Of a stretch of 64,000 bases of DNA, positions 54,901-64,000 are shown piece by piece (position 1 is the stretch's first letter; every line of letters starts with the position of its first letter). The notes beneath the pieces are model-generated. The model did no database searches and was not told the DNA's origin. It saw only the letters and a program-made list of their open reading frames with translations. The DNA lies in assembly GCF_963678635.1 (NCBI RefSeq), contig NC_087068.1:45615013-45679012 (forward strand). Reading direction: 5' to 3'. This DNA comes from Symsagittifera roscoffensis. Its lineage: Eukaryota; Xenacoelomorpha; Acoela; Convolutidae. The translations under genes were made by a program, and so were the position numbers.

Positions 54901-56888
54901 ATAAGAGATAGAGCAGACCGAAAAACTATATTCCAGCCGTAAACCCAATGAGTGAGTTTGGTTATTAAAGGCATCTGAAGCAACGCACCCGATTGACGGT
55001 TACACAAACAAACAATAAAGGCATGGGACGTATTGATCAAAATATTATTCAATAAAACACCATGCGCGAAAGCGTCGATTTACTACAAAAAGGGAGAGAA
55101 GAGGGCAATTACTGAAACATCAGATTATTCAACCTTGTCTGGGATAAACCAGCAACCAAAAACTTTGTTGACATTGGGTAAAACGTCTTGTCAGACGGGA
55201 GCAGAAACTCAGTATAATTTTGACAAGATTTAATGACATCGACATGTATATAGAAACCGAGTTGAGAACGCCGTAATATCGAAAATCAAATAATTACAAT
55301 AAGTAAGAGTCACAGGGATTAAACCACAACAAACACAAAATACCCAGTTGGTGAATAAAATGCAGCCTAATAAAATAGCAATTCCAATTTGAACACAGAG
55401 GCGCGCATACACAAGCAGATATATGACCGATGCACTTCGCATACACAAGCAAAAATTTGACCGATAACGAGGAAAAACTGAATGAGTTAACTTTGAGTCT
55501 ACGAAATTTCTTAAAAGAAGCACGCAATTATGATTCTATGTAATTGATAAGTGACGCAAGCCAATTATGACGCACTGACAGTACCAGTCAATTTGAAAAA
55601 AAAAGAAATATACCAACTAACATGCCTCAATTTATAGAGCGGACGCATTTCAACTAGTATACGATAAATTCATTAAAAACATCTGACCCTGCCCAGAATC
55701 GAGCCCTCTTATTTTGATGCGGGTCTTCTTCCCTACCTCTACGCTACAGATCCATGATACCTTGACGCTACAGCTATTTGTAAAAAAAAGGAGGGAATTA
55801 AAATGGGCCCTTCCTTCATGCCACAGTCCGTGCACAGGTTAGATAGGGCCGGTTTCGTAGCAGTATTTAGACAACCGCGTATTCAGAAACTGTATAAACC
55901 AATCTGAATCGAGACAAGAAAGATATGAATTTCATTTCTTTCCTTGTCTCGATTCTTTGCGACTACTTTGAGAGCGTATTCATTAAATAATTTAAACTTA
56001 AACTCTCGAACTTAAAATTATTCTTAACTAACTTAAAAACTAAAAGCATCTTATGTATTTAAAAGCACGGGAAGCCCGAATCAATCAGAGACTTGGCGGT
56101 CTACAACAATGTAATTACCTTGCTTTGTTTATAGGCGATAGACTGTAGTCAGGTGCTGAAGGATCCAAATTTTCAGTGCCCGGTACGCGGTTGGTTGTCT
56201 GGAATTGCAGAAGATTCTGGTTTGGATTTGTCCTGACCGGCACCAAAGCTCTCCGTTCACTTTGCGACAGATCTTGGTATTTTATATCTGATATGTCATG
56301 ACCAAGCAACTCATTGGTCAGTAGACACGAATACGCATAATGGTCTACAAAAATATTGAAAATAGGATTACAAAGCAACTTGCCAACAAATAGTAGGAAG
56401 CGAAACTGACCTTTGGTCGAGTCGGGACACAGATCTTTGCTTTTCTTCGGCGGTGGAGCCGATGGTTTGTTCTTGTCATTTGGACTGCCAAAATTTAGTG
56501 CCCATCTAGCGTTTGTTCTGAGTGGGACAAACCTAATAAAATCTAATAAACTTACTAAAAAAATAGAAGCGTAATAGAAGCTTAGGAGATTTGTTTAATA
56601 AACACTTCTACCTAACTTTTACTTCTATCTATCTGAAATTGACCAACCTGTCAGCTAATTTTTCTTTTGAAGGTGATGCTAGCTTAAAGGGGCTGACACA
56701 TTTGATGGGCTAAAATGTTACGTCTCAAGTTATATTTCAACCAAGAGAAGTAAAGGCTTCTAGGTTAAAACAAAAAAATTAATCATGAAATTTTCGACCA
56801 ATAAATTGAAACCTACGCTCTGAGATGATCCAACAGAAGAACCTCCATAATGCTGCCGCATGAGCCGGTCTTGGTAATCCAAATCCAT
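45914..56888 (-). CDS. FZR1: Fizzy-related / Cdh1 (FZR1), APC/C co-activator
   Basis: Ten minus-strand coding exons join in frame to 506 residues (vertebrate FZR1 is about 496). Exons 5' to 3': 56817-56888, 56648-56709, 56411-56532, 56119-56344, 51634-51829, 51511-51576, 48573-48875, 48016-48354, 46288-46380, 45914-45955. Cdh1 binds the anaphase-promoting complex and delivers D-box and KEN-box substrates for ubiquitination in late mitosis and G1. Visible: MDLDYQDRL start, C-box DRFVPLR (44-50), SPRKAVRKI region (167-175), seven-blade WD40 propeller (about 185-490) with RVL (458-460), and C-terminal Ile-Arg tail (505-506) that docks on the APC/C. Several SP/TP sites in the N-terminal 170 residues fit CDK control. 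Intron 7 has a GC donor; all others are GT-AG. Identity very secure; the exon-5 donor (ATG|GTCCTA) is the least certain junction. Confidence 0.96.
46288..46380 (-). CDS. FZR1: FZR1 coding exon 9
   Basis: 31 codons, AVSPDGESIVTGAGDETLRF and on; last blade of the propeller. Donor AAT|GTAAGT. Confidence 0.96.
46694..47181. repeat. AGTCAATGAACG-family repeat, copy 2 (FZR1 intron 8)
   Basis: Starts ATAGCCAATCGAAGATTGGAG, with a compensated CCAATC/GATTGG hairpin; ends CACTACGTTCATTACTC. Carries an extra internal segment relative to copy 1. Confidence 0.65.
47195..47830. repeat. Fragments of the same family split by a minisatellite
   Basis: 47195-47480 and 47580-47830 match internal parts of the AGTCAATGAACG family (TCTTTGAATTTC, GAGAAAAC, CACTTTCGAAAG-like). 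Between them (47481-47560) is a minisatellite of AAAACGAACACTAAAAATC units. Confidence 0.5.
48016..48354 (-). CDS. FZR1: FZR1 coding exon 8
   Basis: 113 codons, LFVWDNRSN to FRVLYL, including AIAWSPHQHGLLASGGGTAD, the most conserved stretch of the family, and VSTHGYSQNQI. Acceptor ATGTTCAG, donor CTG|GTTAGT. Confidence 0.97.
48573..48875 (-). CDS. FZR1: FZR1 coding exon 7
   Basis: 101 codons from AIEFKGTRIAIGT to LLASGGNDNK; blades 2-4 of the propeller. It ends at a non-canonical donor AAG|GCCAGT (GC at 48571-48572). No GT nearby restores the frame. Confidence 0.94.
48918..49140. repeat. AGTCAATGAACG-family repeat, truncated copy (FZR1 intron 6)
   Basis: Keeps the left end (GAGCCAACAGACAGTTGG, GAGTCAATGAACG) and about 200 bases. 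The right terminus is missing. Confidence 0.6.
49603..50045. repeat. AGTCAATGAACG-family repeat, full copy (FZR1 intron 6)
   Basis: ATAGCCAACAGGCAGTTGG, GAGTCAATGAACGTAATT; ends AACTACGTTCATCGAC. Close to the 44755 copy over its whole length. Confidence 0.7.
50410..50700. repeat. AGTCAATGAACG-family repeat, internally deleted copy (FZR1 intron 6)
   Basis: Left end ATAGCCAACAGACAGTTGG, right end CACTACGTTCATTGCTC; the middle is shortened. Immediately right, ACACAGAGGCGGACTTGC resembles the reversed tail of the composite elements. Confidence 0.6.
51511..51576 (-). CDS. FZR1: FZR1 coding exon 6
   Basis: 22 codons, LCDLASEDDAVTSVSWADR, between acceptor GTTTTAG and donor CGG|GTATGT. Confidence 0.93.
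51634..51829 (-). CDS. FZR1: FZR1 coding exon 5
   Basis: Residues 161-226: SPRKAVRKICK basic motif, FKVLDAPQLQDDFYLNLVDW and first WD40 blade YLWDA. The donor ATG|GTCCTA is weak but is the only one keeping frame into exon 6. Confidence 0.92.
52246..52969 (+). repeat. 362-base tandem duplication (FZR1 intron 4)
   Basis: Units 52246-52607 and 52608-52969 are nearly identical, each starting CGACAACTTTCGAACAG and containing the palindrome CTTGCTCTCGCAAG (52494-52507, 52858-52871). Internal blocks are distant relatives of the AGTCAATGAACG family. Confidence 0.85.
53085..53385 (+). repeat. Dispersed repeat, partner of 55118-55400
   Basis: CATCAGATTATTCAAGC, ACGTCTTGTCAGACGG (palindromic CGTCTTGTCAGACG), AGAAACCGAG and AATAGCAATTAC-type blocks recur in the same order about 2 kb away. 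Both lie in FZR1 intron 4. Confidence 0.7.
55118..55400 (+). repeat. Dispersed repeat, partner of 53085-53385
   Basis: Second copy in the same orientation, followed by a short CGCATACACAAGCA duplication (55397 and 55438). Confidence 0.7.
55685..55765 (-). repeat. tRNA-like unit of a SINE
   Basis: Minus-strand reading: TGTAGCGTAGAGGTAGGG (A box) and GAGGGCTCGATTCTGGGC (B box) with tRNA-like spacing. No convincing acceptor stem. Confidence 0.5.
56119..56344 (-). CDS. FZR1: FZR1 coding exon 4
   Basis: Residues 86-160, including AYSCLLTNELLG (conserved in the family) and YSLSPIN. Acceptor TTTTTGTAG, donor CAAG|GTAATT. Followed by the 4.3 kb intron 4. Confidence 0.95.
56411..56532 (-). CDS. FZR1: FZR1 coding exon 3
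   Basis: Completes the C-box (DR|FVPLR) and runs to DSTK. Pro/Lys-rich linker with PPPKKSK, possibly a nuclear-localisation signal. Donor AAAG|GTCAGT. Confidence 0.93.
56648..56709 (-). CDS. FZR1: FZR1 coding exon 2
   Basis: Acceptor ACATTTTAG. Reads PIKCVSPFKLASPSKEKLAD plus two bases of Arg45, the first half of the C-box; donor ACAG|GTTGGT. A 62-base exon that is easy to miss. Confidence 0.9.
56817..56888 (-). CDS. FZR1: FZR1 coding exon 1
   Basis: Residues 1-24 (MDLDYQDRLMRQHYGGSS...), phase-0 donor AGC|GTAGGT. The start matches the family's conserved MDxDYExRL N-terminus. Confidence 0.92.
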
Positions 56889-57199
56889 CGCTAACAACCA
56901 CCAGCATTACACATACTGAAATTTCGACAATTCAGCTAACGAGAAGAAATTACAGGCAGAGAAAGCTTTTTTTGAAAAACGACTAATCAATTATCTGACA
57001 CCCTGGCATTTATATTCGAGAAAAATTAAATTTTAATTGTTTTGAATCAAATAAAAAAAGAATCCAAGAAGTCAACTCATTATTCATATACAAAATTATT
57101 AAACAAACTTGAAACAAAAAAATTCAATTAGAAAAATGGTAAATTAGAAAAACTGAATTCAATTGGATCTACTGAATCCAATTGGATTCACTGAATCCA

Positions 57200-58090
57200 A
57201 TTGGATCTCACTTCGCCAAGGCGTACCTCAAAGTACAATTTTGGGACCCCTAATTTTCAACCTTCACTTAAATGACTTGAACAACAATTTCACTGGATCT
57301 TGCAAAGTGGTACAATAGGCAGATGATACACTTCTTTTCTGTGATGATAACGACATCAAAAAGGCTCTACAGCTACTGCAAAATCCTGTCAGAATTTCTC
57401 TCTGTACTTCACAAAACATTCTCTAAAACTCCACAAAGAAAACTGAGTTGATATTTAGCAAACAAACATCAAAGCAGAAACCACAATTCAAAGTTCAGTA
57501 TAATATTAGATGATAACAAAATAGAAGAAAAGCCAGGAGTAAAATAATTGGGGGTAATTCTAGATCAATTTCTATCCTTTCAGAGAGAAGTCAAAAATAT
57601 ATTCCGAAAAATGGCTTGCCGGATTAAAACACTACAATCGATAAAAAAAACCACAGACAATCACAAACCGATTAAAATTACTGAACGCTTTAATCATAAG
57701 CCATATGCACTACCCAGCAAAACTATCAAGCAGTTTGACATCCAATCTAGAAATATCGCTAGAAAAACAACAGTTGGGCAGTAAAGACATGCTTTGACAG
57801 GAAAAAAAATGATTCTTCATCCGATCTTAAGCTGGAATACAAGGTAATTCCGGTTTCCTTGACTCTCGATTGAAAAACAGTTCGCCATCTATGGAAAATC
57901 AAACATAAACTAGTACCAGCAGACACAAAAATCAAGTACGGGAAAAATACAATTGATGAGAACAAAAAACTACACTTTCAAGCAAGATTCAGCAGTCATT
58001 ACATCGAAAATTGTCTTTTATTCAGAAAATCAATTATCACTTGGAACCAAATTCAAAATGCAAATTCAAACATATACAACAGCAGTTTAA
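57200..58090 (+). mobile_element. LINE fragment: reverse transcriptase C-terminal half
   Basis: Frame-broken reading gives RQGVPQSTILGPLIFNLHLN at 57212, ADDTLLFCDD near 57320 (catalytic ADD), LGVILDQFLSFQREVKN at 57550, then further coding relics. 5'-truncated. Upstream, a CTGAATCCAATTGGATCT-type unit is repeated three times at 57155-57210. Confidence 0.75.
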
Positions 58091-58479
58091 CTTAAAAGAC
58101 TGAAATTCAAATTTAAGGAATATTTTCTTTCTATTTTTTGTTTAGATCCTTCTATGGCAACCTATGGAAAAACAACTTGGAAACAATTTAAATTTATTTG
58201 ATGTTGAAACTTTAACCATTATTTTAATAATTCGTAAATAAATATATAACCAAGAAAAGTTGTGTGACTTACACCTGCTTATTAATATTAGTCATCATAT
58301 TGCAATTGAAGCGTTCTTTTTTTCTAAATATCATGCAGACTAGAATGAGAAATGGAAGAAGAAGGAACACTTATACACACTTATTACAACACACATATTA
58401 CTATACACAATCATGGAGCAAAAACAGCAGCAGGCGAACTCTCAAGGGCTGGAGATCTCTCAAGGGCTTGATGAGAAAC

Positions 58480-58690
58480 ACGTCCAAAAAAAGCAACCAC
58501 GGAAACAAAACTCAATGCTTAAATAGGATATTTTCTCCCTGTACTAACATATGCCTCACAGGAATGGTATTCCTTAGACCGATATTGAAAAGATCGATAA
58601 AAATCAGAAAAAAAGCGACTACATGGATACGCAACGGCACTACCGACTTCAAAGAGCCTAATTGTTGTGATAAAGTTATTAGTTAGTTTC
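58480..58690 (+). mobile_element. LINE fragment, region after the RT
   Basis: Reads pieces such as SLYQHMPHRNG and RKKATTWIRNGTTDF in mixed frames, like the L-T-Y-A-S-x-x-W and R-A-x-x-W-I region that follows the RT in jockey/CR1-type elements. Probably part of the same insertion as 57200-58090. Confidence 0.45.
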
Positions 58691-58967
58691 TGGTGTGATG
58701 GCGAGGAAACTGATGGAGTAATATTACATCTGCACGCTCTGGGATCAATGCCTACTCTGAGAAGTCATTTGTCTCGAGGAACCAATGCAAGTTGCGCGTC
58801 GACAACCTGCGGACAACCATCAGGATCACCGTGGGTTCAATGTGATCTTTGCGATGATTGGTATCACATCGACTGTGCAGGTGTGTTTTTCACAAGAGGA
58901 TGATATCAATCTGCCTTTCCATTGCGAGCGATGCAGGGAAGAGCTATTGCAACAGTCGTCTGCTTAA
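58690..58967 (+). pseudogene. PHD-type zinc finger at the end of an ORF, one frameshift
   Basis: CASTTC ... VQCDLCDDWYHIDCAG supplies C-x4-C, C-x2-C, H-x2-C; the final pair FHCERC lies in the next frame, reached across a T run at 58886-58890, then EELLQQSSA and TAA. All eight zinc ligands of a C4HC3 finger are therefore present, with one indel, in a T5 run. PHD fingers occur in chromatin proteins and also in ORFs of several non-LTR retrotransposons; adjacency to LINE debris favours the latter. If the indel is an assembly error this is an intact exon. Confidence 0.55.
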
Positions 58968-58969
58968 GT

Positions 58970-59714
58970 CACATATGAGGTTAAGAAGAGTAGGCCCTAT
59001 AATCATTGGCTCAAGGGTCAGGGACACTGTCTCTTGTGCTTTTATACCTCATACAGTCGGAGCCAACTTGGTTCGCGTAAGACATGAGACTATAAAATCG
59101 TGTTACAGCTTAAAAGCCACTACTAAAATATCCCCCCTCACTCTAGAAAAAAGAACGTCCCCGTGGCTAGGTCTCTATATACCTAAATTACGCGAACGCC
59201 ATTAAGAACAGGGTTGGAAGCTCTAGTATACCTTCAGTTTTTATTGGACGTGGACCTTTGATCCATTTCAGATGGATCCACCTAAAACTCATCTTGTCTC
59301 AACAAAATCACATAAAATGCACTCAAGAAAACATATTAAGTACTCACATAGTGACGCGACTCTAGAATTAGGTAAATAATCAAATTAAAGCAACTCTAGA
59401 CGTTTTTTGTTATAAGTGGTTTTGAATCAAGAAGTTTAGTTTTCTGAATCATTCGGCAGCTCCACTCGTCTGCCTGCCCAGTCAGGATTTCCTCTCGCGC
59501 AGCGATGGTACTCTCGTAAGACTTTGCGATGCTCTTTGTCAGGAACAAGACAGCTCTACTCGAATTGTTGATTTCAGTAAAATTTCGAACAGCAGTTTTA
59601 CTCCAGTCTGATTTTTATCGACTTTCCCGCAATTCTGATTCGAGTCTCCTCTATCAAATCAATTGTCGCGAGAAATTTGAGCATGACAGGGTCGATTCAA
59701 TTTTTTCAAAAATT
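58970..59714. other. Unassigned, no clear gene
   Basis: A + strand open frame continues at 58858-59205 with basic composition (MRLRRVGPIIIGSRVRD), perhaps more of the same transposon. 59529-59753 is open but unconvincing. Confidence 0.35.
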
Positions 59715-61316
59715 ACTAGCGTGTTATGCACCTCCGGTGTTTCGACTTTTTGACAACTCAAGAAAAACCGCATATATTGGAAACCAGATCTGCAGGCTTT
59801 AATGTACTCTGACACCAGCCAATTACAGGGTTGGTAATTTCAAATTTATTGAACTTTTTTGAATTCCAATTTTCCGTCAAATCTCGAAAACGTCATATCT
59901 CAAAAACTACAAATATTTGAGTAGTCATATTTTGGGGCAAGATTTACAACTCCTGGGAGTACCCTGGCAGCACCCAATTACAGGCTTGGGATATTTAAAC
60001 TTAAAGAATTTTTCTAAATAAAAATTTACTGAAAATTTTTGAAAAATCATAGCAAAACGTCATATCTCGAAAACTACAACGATTTGAGCAGTGATATCCA
60101 GAGACAATATTTGCAACCTCTATGAATACCGAAAGAGCACCCAACTACAGGGTTAGGAATTCCAAATGTTTAAAACAAAAATTCATTTTAAATTTTCTGA
60201 AAAACTTTGAAAAAATCACTTAAAACGCCGGATCTGGAAAACTACAAAGATTTGAGTAGTCATAATTGGAGGCATGGTTCGTAACCCCTGAGAGGGTTCT
60301 GATAGCCCCCAGGTACAGGGTGGGGAATTCAAACTTTGAAGAAAAAAAATTTCGTTCAAGTTTTCTAAAAATTTTTTGAAAAAAACTACAAAAACGTCAT
60401 ATCACTAAAACTACAAGGATTTGAGCAGTCATATTTAAAGGCAAGATTGGCAATCCCTGAGATTACCCTGACAGCATCCAACTACAGGCTAAGGAATTTT
60501 GAATTTGGAAAAAAAAATTAATTTATTTTTTTTTTGAAAATTTTTCGAAAAAATCACAAAAAACATAATATCTCGAAAACTACAAAGATTCGGGCAGTCA
60601 TAATTAGAGGCAATTCTCGCAACCCCGGAGAGTACTCTGATATCCCCCAAATACAGGGTTCGGAATTTCAAATTTTCAAGAAAAAAATTTCGTTTAAGTT
60701 TTGTAAAAAAAAACTTTGAAAAAAATCGCAAAAAACGTTATATCTCGAAAATTACAAGGATTTGAGCATGCATATTTTGAGGCAAGATTAGCAACCACTG
60801 AAAGTACCCTGACAGCACCCTGCTACAGGGTAAGAAATTTCAAATTTTGAAAAAATAAATTTTTTGAAAATTTTTAGAAAAAATCACAAAAAACGTCATA
60901 TCTCGAAAACTACAAGGATTTGAGCCGTCACATTTGGAGGCAAAATTCGCAATCCTTGAAAGTACTCTGACAGCACCCAACAACAGGGTTAGGGGAAGTT
61001 TGCTAAATTATGTTGGAATTTGAGTTTTCAGAAAAGTTTTGAAAAAAATCACGTAAATCGTCGTATCTCTTACACTATAAGGATTTGAGCATTCTTAAAT
61101 GGAGGCCAAATTCGCAGCCTTTTGGTGAATCCTGACAGCATCCCATTACTGGGCTGCTAATTTTAAACTATGGAATAACCACTGAATTCAAACTGGAAAA
61201 TCGAAAAAATCTTAACCATTGCAATATACGATATAGCTTAAACATGCAAAAATATTACGTTGAAAAAGCTTAAACGTGGCGAGATAGTGAAGCCCGCATT
61301 TAAATATATAACTAGC
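59715..61316 (+). mobile_element. Helentron-like (HINE/mini-me type) element A
   Basis: Left flank with short palindrome GCACCTCCGGTGT (59728-59740) and CGCATATATTGGAAAC. Then about seven or eight tandem units of about 168 bases, each with a CGTCATATCTCGAAAACTAC block. Right flank TGGAATAACCACTGAATTC ... AAGCCCGCATTTAAATATATA. Left and right flanks recur in element B. Architecture (short left module, ~160-base tandem core, right module) matches Helentron-associated elements known from molluscs and flies; the class assignment is inference. No protein coding. Confidence 0.65.
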
Positions 61317-63042
61317 AAATAACGCACCTTCGGTGCTTCGAAATATTTCGACAACTCATGAAAAAAACCGCATATATTGGAAACAACATCTGCAAACTTT
61401 AAGTGTACTCTGATTTGAACTTTTAAATTTTTTTAAATTCCTATTTTAAAAGCGTCATCTCGAAAGCTTAATGGGCCTCTGGAGAAATTTGGAAGCCAGA
61501 TTTGCAACCACTGAGAGTCCCTGAGAGCACCCTACTATCGGGTTAGGAATCCAAAATTTTGTGAAATTTTTCAAACCTAAGATTCCCGAAAAAAAAATTG
61601 AAAAAACGTCTTATCTCGGAAACTGAAAGGATTTGAGCATTCATATTAGGAGGCAAGATTTGAGACGCCTGGGTGTACGCTGAAAAGAAGGTTGTATCTT
61701 CATCAAGTTAGTAGTTTCAATTTTTTTGAATTTCTTTGTAGATTAGTTCTGTGAAAAATTTTGAAAAAAATCGAAAAACGTCACATCTCGGAAACTAAAA
61801 GCATTTGAGCAGTCGCGTTTAGCAGTCGCATGTGGCAAGATTTGCAACTCTTTAGAGTACCCTGACAACACCGAACTACAGAGTTGGGAATTTCAAATTT
61901 TAAATAATTAATTTAAACTTTCTGAAAATCTTGAAAAAATCACTAAAAAACGTCATATCTCGAAAACTACAAAGAATTGAGCAATCATATTTGGAGGCAG
62001 GATTCGCAATCTTTGAGAGTACTCCGACAGGACCTAAATACAGATTTGGGAATTTCAGATTTTTAAAAAAACTAATAATAATTTAAGTTTTCTGAAAAAT
62101 TTTGAAAAAATCACAAAAAACGTCATATCTCGAAAGCTACAAAGAATTGAGCAGTCATACTTGGAGGCAGGATTCGCAATCTTTGAGAGTACTCCGACAG
62201 GACCTAACTGCAGGGTTGGGAATTTCAGGTTTTTAAAAACTAATAATAACTTAAGTTTTCAGAAAATTTTTGAAAAAATCACTAAAAAACGTCATATCTC
62301 GAAAACTACAAAGAATTGAGCAATCAGATTTGGAGGCAGGATTCGCAATCTTTGAGAGTACTCCGACAGGACCTAAATACAGATTTGGGAATTTCAGATT
62401 TAAAAAAAAAACTAAATAATTTAAGTTTTCTGAAAAATTTTGAAAAAATCACAAAAAACGTCAAATCTCGAAAACTACAAAGAATTGAGCAGTCATATTT
62501 GGAAGCAAGATCCGCAATCTTTGAGATTACTCTGACAGGACCCAACTACACGGTTGGGAATTTTATATTTTGCGAAAAAAAAATAAATATAAGTTTTCTG
62601 AAAATTTTTTGAAAAAAATCACAAAAAACGTCATATCTCGAAAACTACAAGGATTTGAACAGTCATATTTGGAGGCAAGATTTGTAACTCCCTAGAGTAC
62701 TCCGACAGCACCCAACTACAGGGTTGGGAACTTCAAGTTTTGTAAATTATTTTGTTATTTGAAATTTCTGAAAATTTTTGAAAAAATCTCAAAAATCGTC
62801 TTATCTCGTTAACTAAAATGATTCGGGCATTCAAAATTGGAGGCCAAATTCGCAACCCCTAATTCGATATTGGGCTGCTTAATTTAAACTCGGTAAAATA
62901 ACCACAAAAAAATCAAATTGGAAAATCGAAAAAAATTCTTAACTATTGCAATATACGATATAGCTTAAACATGCAAAAATAATACGTTGAAAAAGCTTAA
63001 ACATGGCGAGATAGTGAAGCCCGCATTTAAATATATAATAGA
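61317..63042 (+). mobile_element. Helentron-like element B
   Basis: Left flank with perfect palindrome GCACCTTCGGTGC (61324-61336); about nine ~168-base units (CGTCATATCTCG at 61955, 62125, 62291, 62628 and others); right flank ending GCATTTAAATATATAATAGA. It directly abuts element A, head to tail. Confidence 0.65.
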
Positions 63043-63062
63043 TAGATAATAGATAGATAGAT
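63043..63062 (+). repeat. TAGA microsatellite at the element B/C junction
   Basis: A run of AGATAGATAATAGATAGATAG. Terminal microsatellites are common at the 3' ends of such elements. Confidence 0.7.
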
Positions 63063-63350
63063 TTCTGAAACGTTTTGAAAAAAATCACGTAAATCGTCGT
63101 ATCTCTTACACTATAAGGATTTGAGCATTCTTAAATGGAGGCCAAATTCGCAAGCTTTTGGTGAATCCTGACAGCATCCCATTACTGGGCTGCTAATTTT
63201 AAACTCTGTGGAATAACCACTGAATTCAAACTGGAAAATCGAAAAAATCTTAACCATTGCAATATACGATATAGCTTAAACATGCAAAAATATTACGTTG
63301 AAAAAGCTTAAAAGTGGCGAGATAGTGAAGCCCGCATTTAAATATATAAT
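63061..63350 (+). mobile_element. 5'-truncated element C
   Basis: Nearly identical to 61021-61310 (the last repeat unit plus right flank of element A), and closer to A than to B. Ends AAATATATAATAGA. Confidence 0.8.
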
Positions 63351-63953
63351 AGATTTTTCCGCTCAAAATCAAGGTCAAACTTCCAAATATGACCGACTGG
63401 CACATATCGAGAAGCAGAAAGCAACAATGCAACACGTGCGGGAGGCTTGTCTGTGTATCCTTGAACGGCAACCTCAGACCCCATGCACCACTCAACGACC
63501 GTTGAATAGGTAACCTGAGACACATCAAGTCAGCTCCAAGGTCAGTTACAGACTTCTGTGATATTTTGGAATATTTGAGAAGGAATACAGATGTCCAGTG
63601 CTCAAGTTTGTACCAAAAGGTGTTTGAGTTGCGTTTGCTTCGGTAATTACCAAACCCACGGAGCAGATGTTGATGAACCTGGAAATCGTGAGTATTGGGC
63701 TAGTTTGCTTGTTCTGCCATTCACTTGTCTGCGGAAACCACCTGCTCGGAAAACCGAACGGAAGAAGAAATCATTGACAAAGATTGTGGAAGAACAGATA
63801 CAGAGCTTTATTTCTAGGTCTTACAGTGCACCAAAAAGTGTCTCTAAACGCGGCAACAAGAAGTACACCGATGACAAGCTGAACCTGCATTTGATTCGCA
63901 AGAAATTAAATGAAAGTGACGTCAAAATGAAAGTGACGTCAAGTCTGTAAGGC
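63351..63953 (+). pseudogene. Coding-like stretch at the right edge, frames broken or spliced
   Basis: Three + strand pieces read as plausible protein: about 63355-63510 (KYDRLAHIEKQKATMQHVRE), 63509-63640 in another frame (VTDFCDILEYLRRNTDVQ, VFELRLLR), and 63690-63950 (basic, ERKKKSLTKIVEEQIQSF, RSYSAPKSVSKRGNKKYTDD), ending with TAA. Candidate splice signals (TTCG|GTAATT, AATC|GTGAGT) exist, but introns between the pieces would be implausibly short, so frameshifts are more likely. Family not recognised. Could be a gene fragment or mobile-element ORF. Confidence 0.35.
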
Positions 63954-64000
63954 TTCTCATAATTGCGAGAAATTGGATTAAAAATGGAGCTAGATTAAAA

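Overview
The window is nuclear DNA of a metazoan. It holds two conserved, intron-split animal genes with GT-AG splice sites: a UBE2D-class ubiquitin-conjugating enzyme (+ strand) and a fizzy-related/Cdh1 activator of the anaphase-promoting complex (- strand). Outside a coding-derived block at the left end the DNA is AT-rich and crowded with non-autonomous repeats. I cannot name the species; nothing here is bacterial, and I see no CRISPR array, operon or intact tRNA/rRNA gene.

Layout. 1-8024: a decayed, more GC-balanced, coding-derived tract read on the + strand, broken by stops and frameshifts and containing internal duplications; I do not recognise its family. 7260-14094: a 3.2-3.6 kb direct tandem duplication taking in the end of that tract plus AT-rich flank. 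14857-24213: the UBE2D gene in four coding exons, with one 8.6 kb intron full of repeats. 24214-37949: intergenic DNA with composite repeats bounded by hairpins, tRNA-derived (SINE-like) elements, tandem arrays with a period near 170 bp, and a non-LTR retrotransposon corpse. 37950-43570: likely exons of one or two unrecognised - strand genes, one ending in a hydrophobic tail anchor, surrounded by a cluster of small terminal-inverted-repeat elements, several with clear 8-bp target duplications (hAT-like). 45914-56888: the Cdh1 gene, complete in ten coding exons, encoding 506 residues, with introns filled by one repeat family. 57200-58970: LINE fragments and a PHD-finger remnant. 59715-63350: head-to-tail repeat elements with a ~168 bp tandem core, resembling Helentron-associated elements. 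63351-64000: a short coding-like stretch running to the right edge.

Functionally the two recognised genes belong to the same pathway: UBE2D-class E2s can initiate ubiquitin chains for RING E3s including the APC/C, and Cdh1 recruits substrates to the APC/C. They lie tail to tail, about 21.7 kb apart; the shared pathway is most simply coincidence. Everything else is transposable-element biology, where most of the unexplained structure lies.
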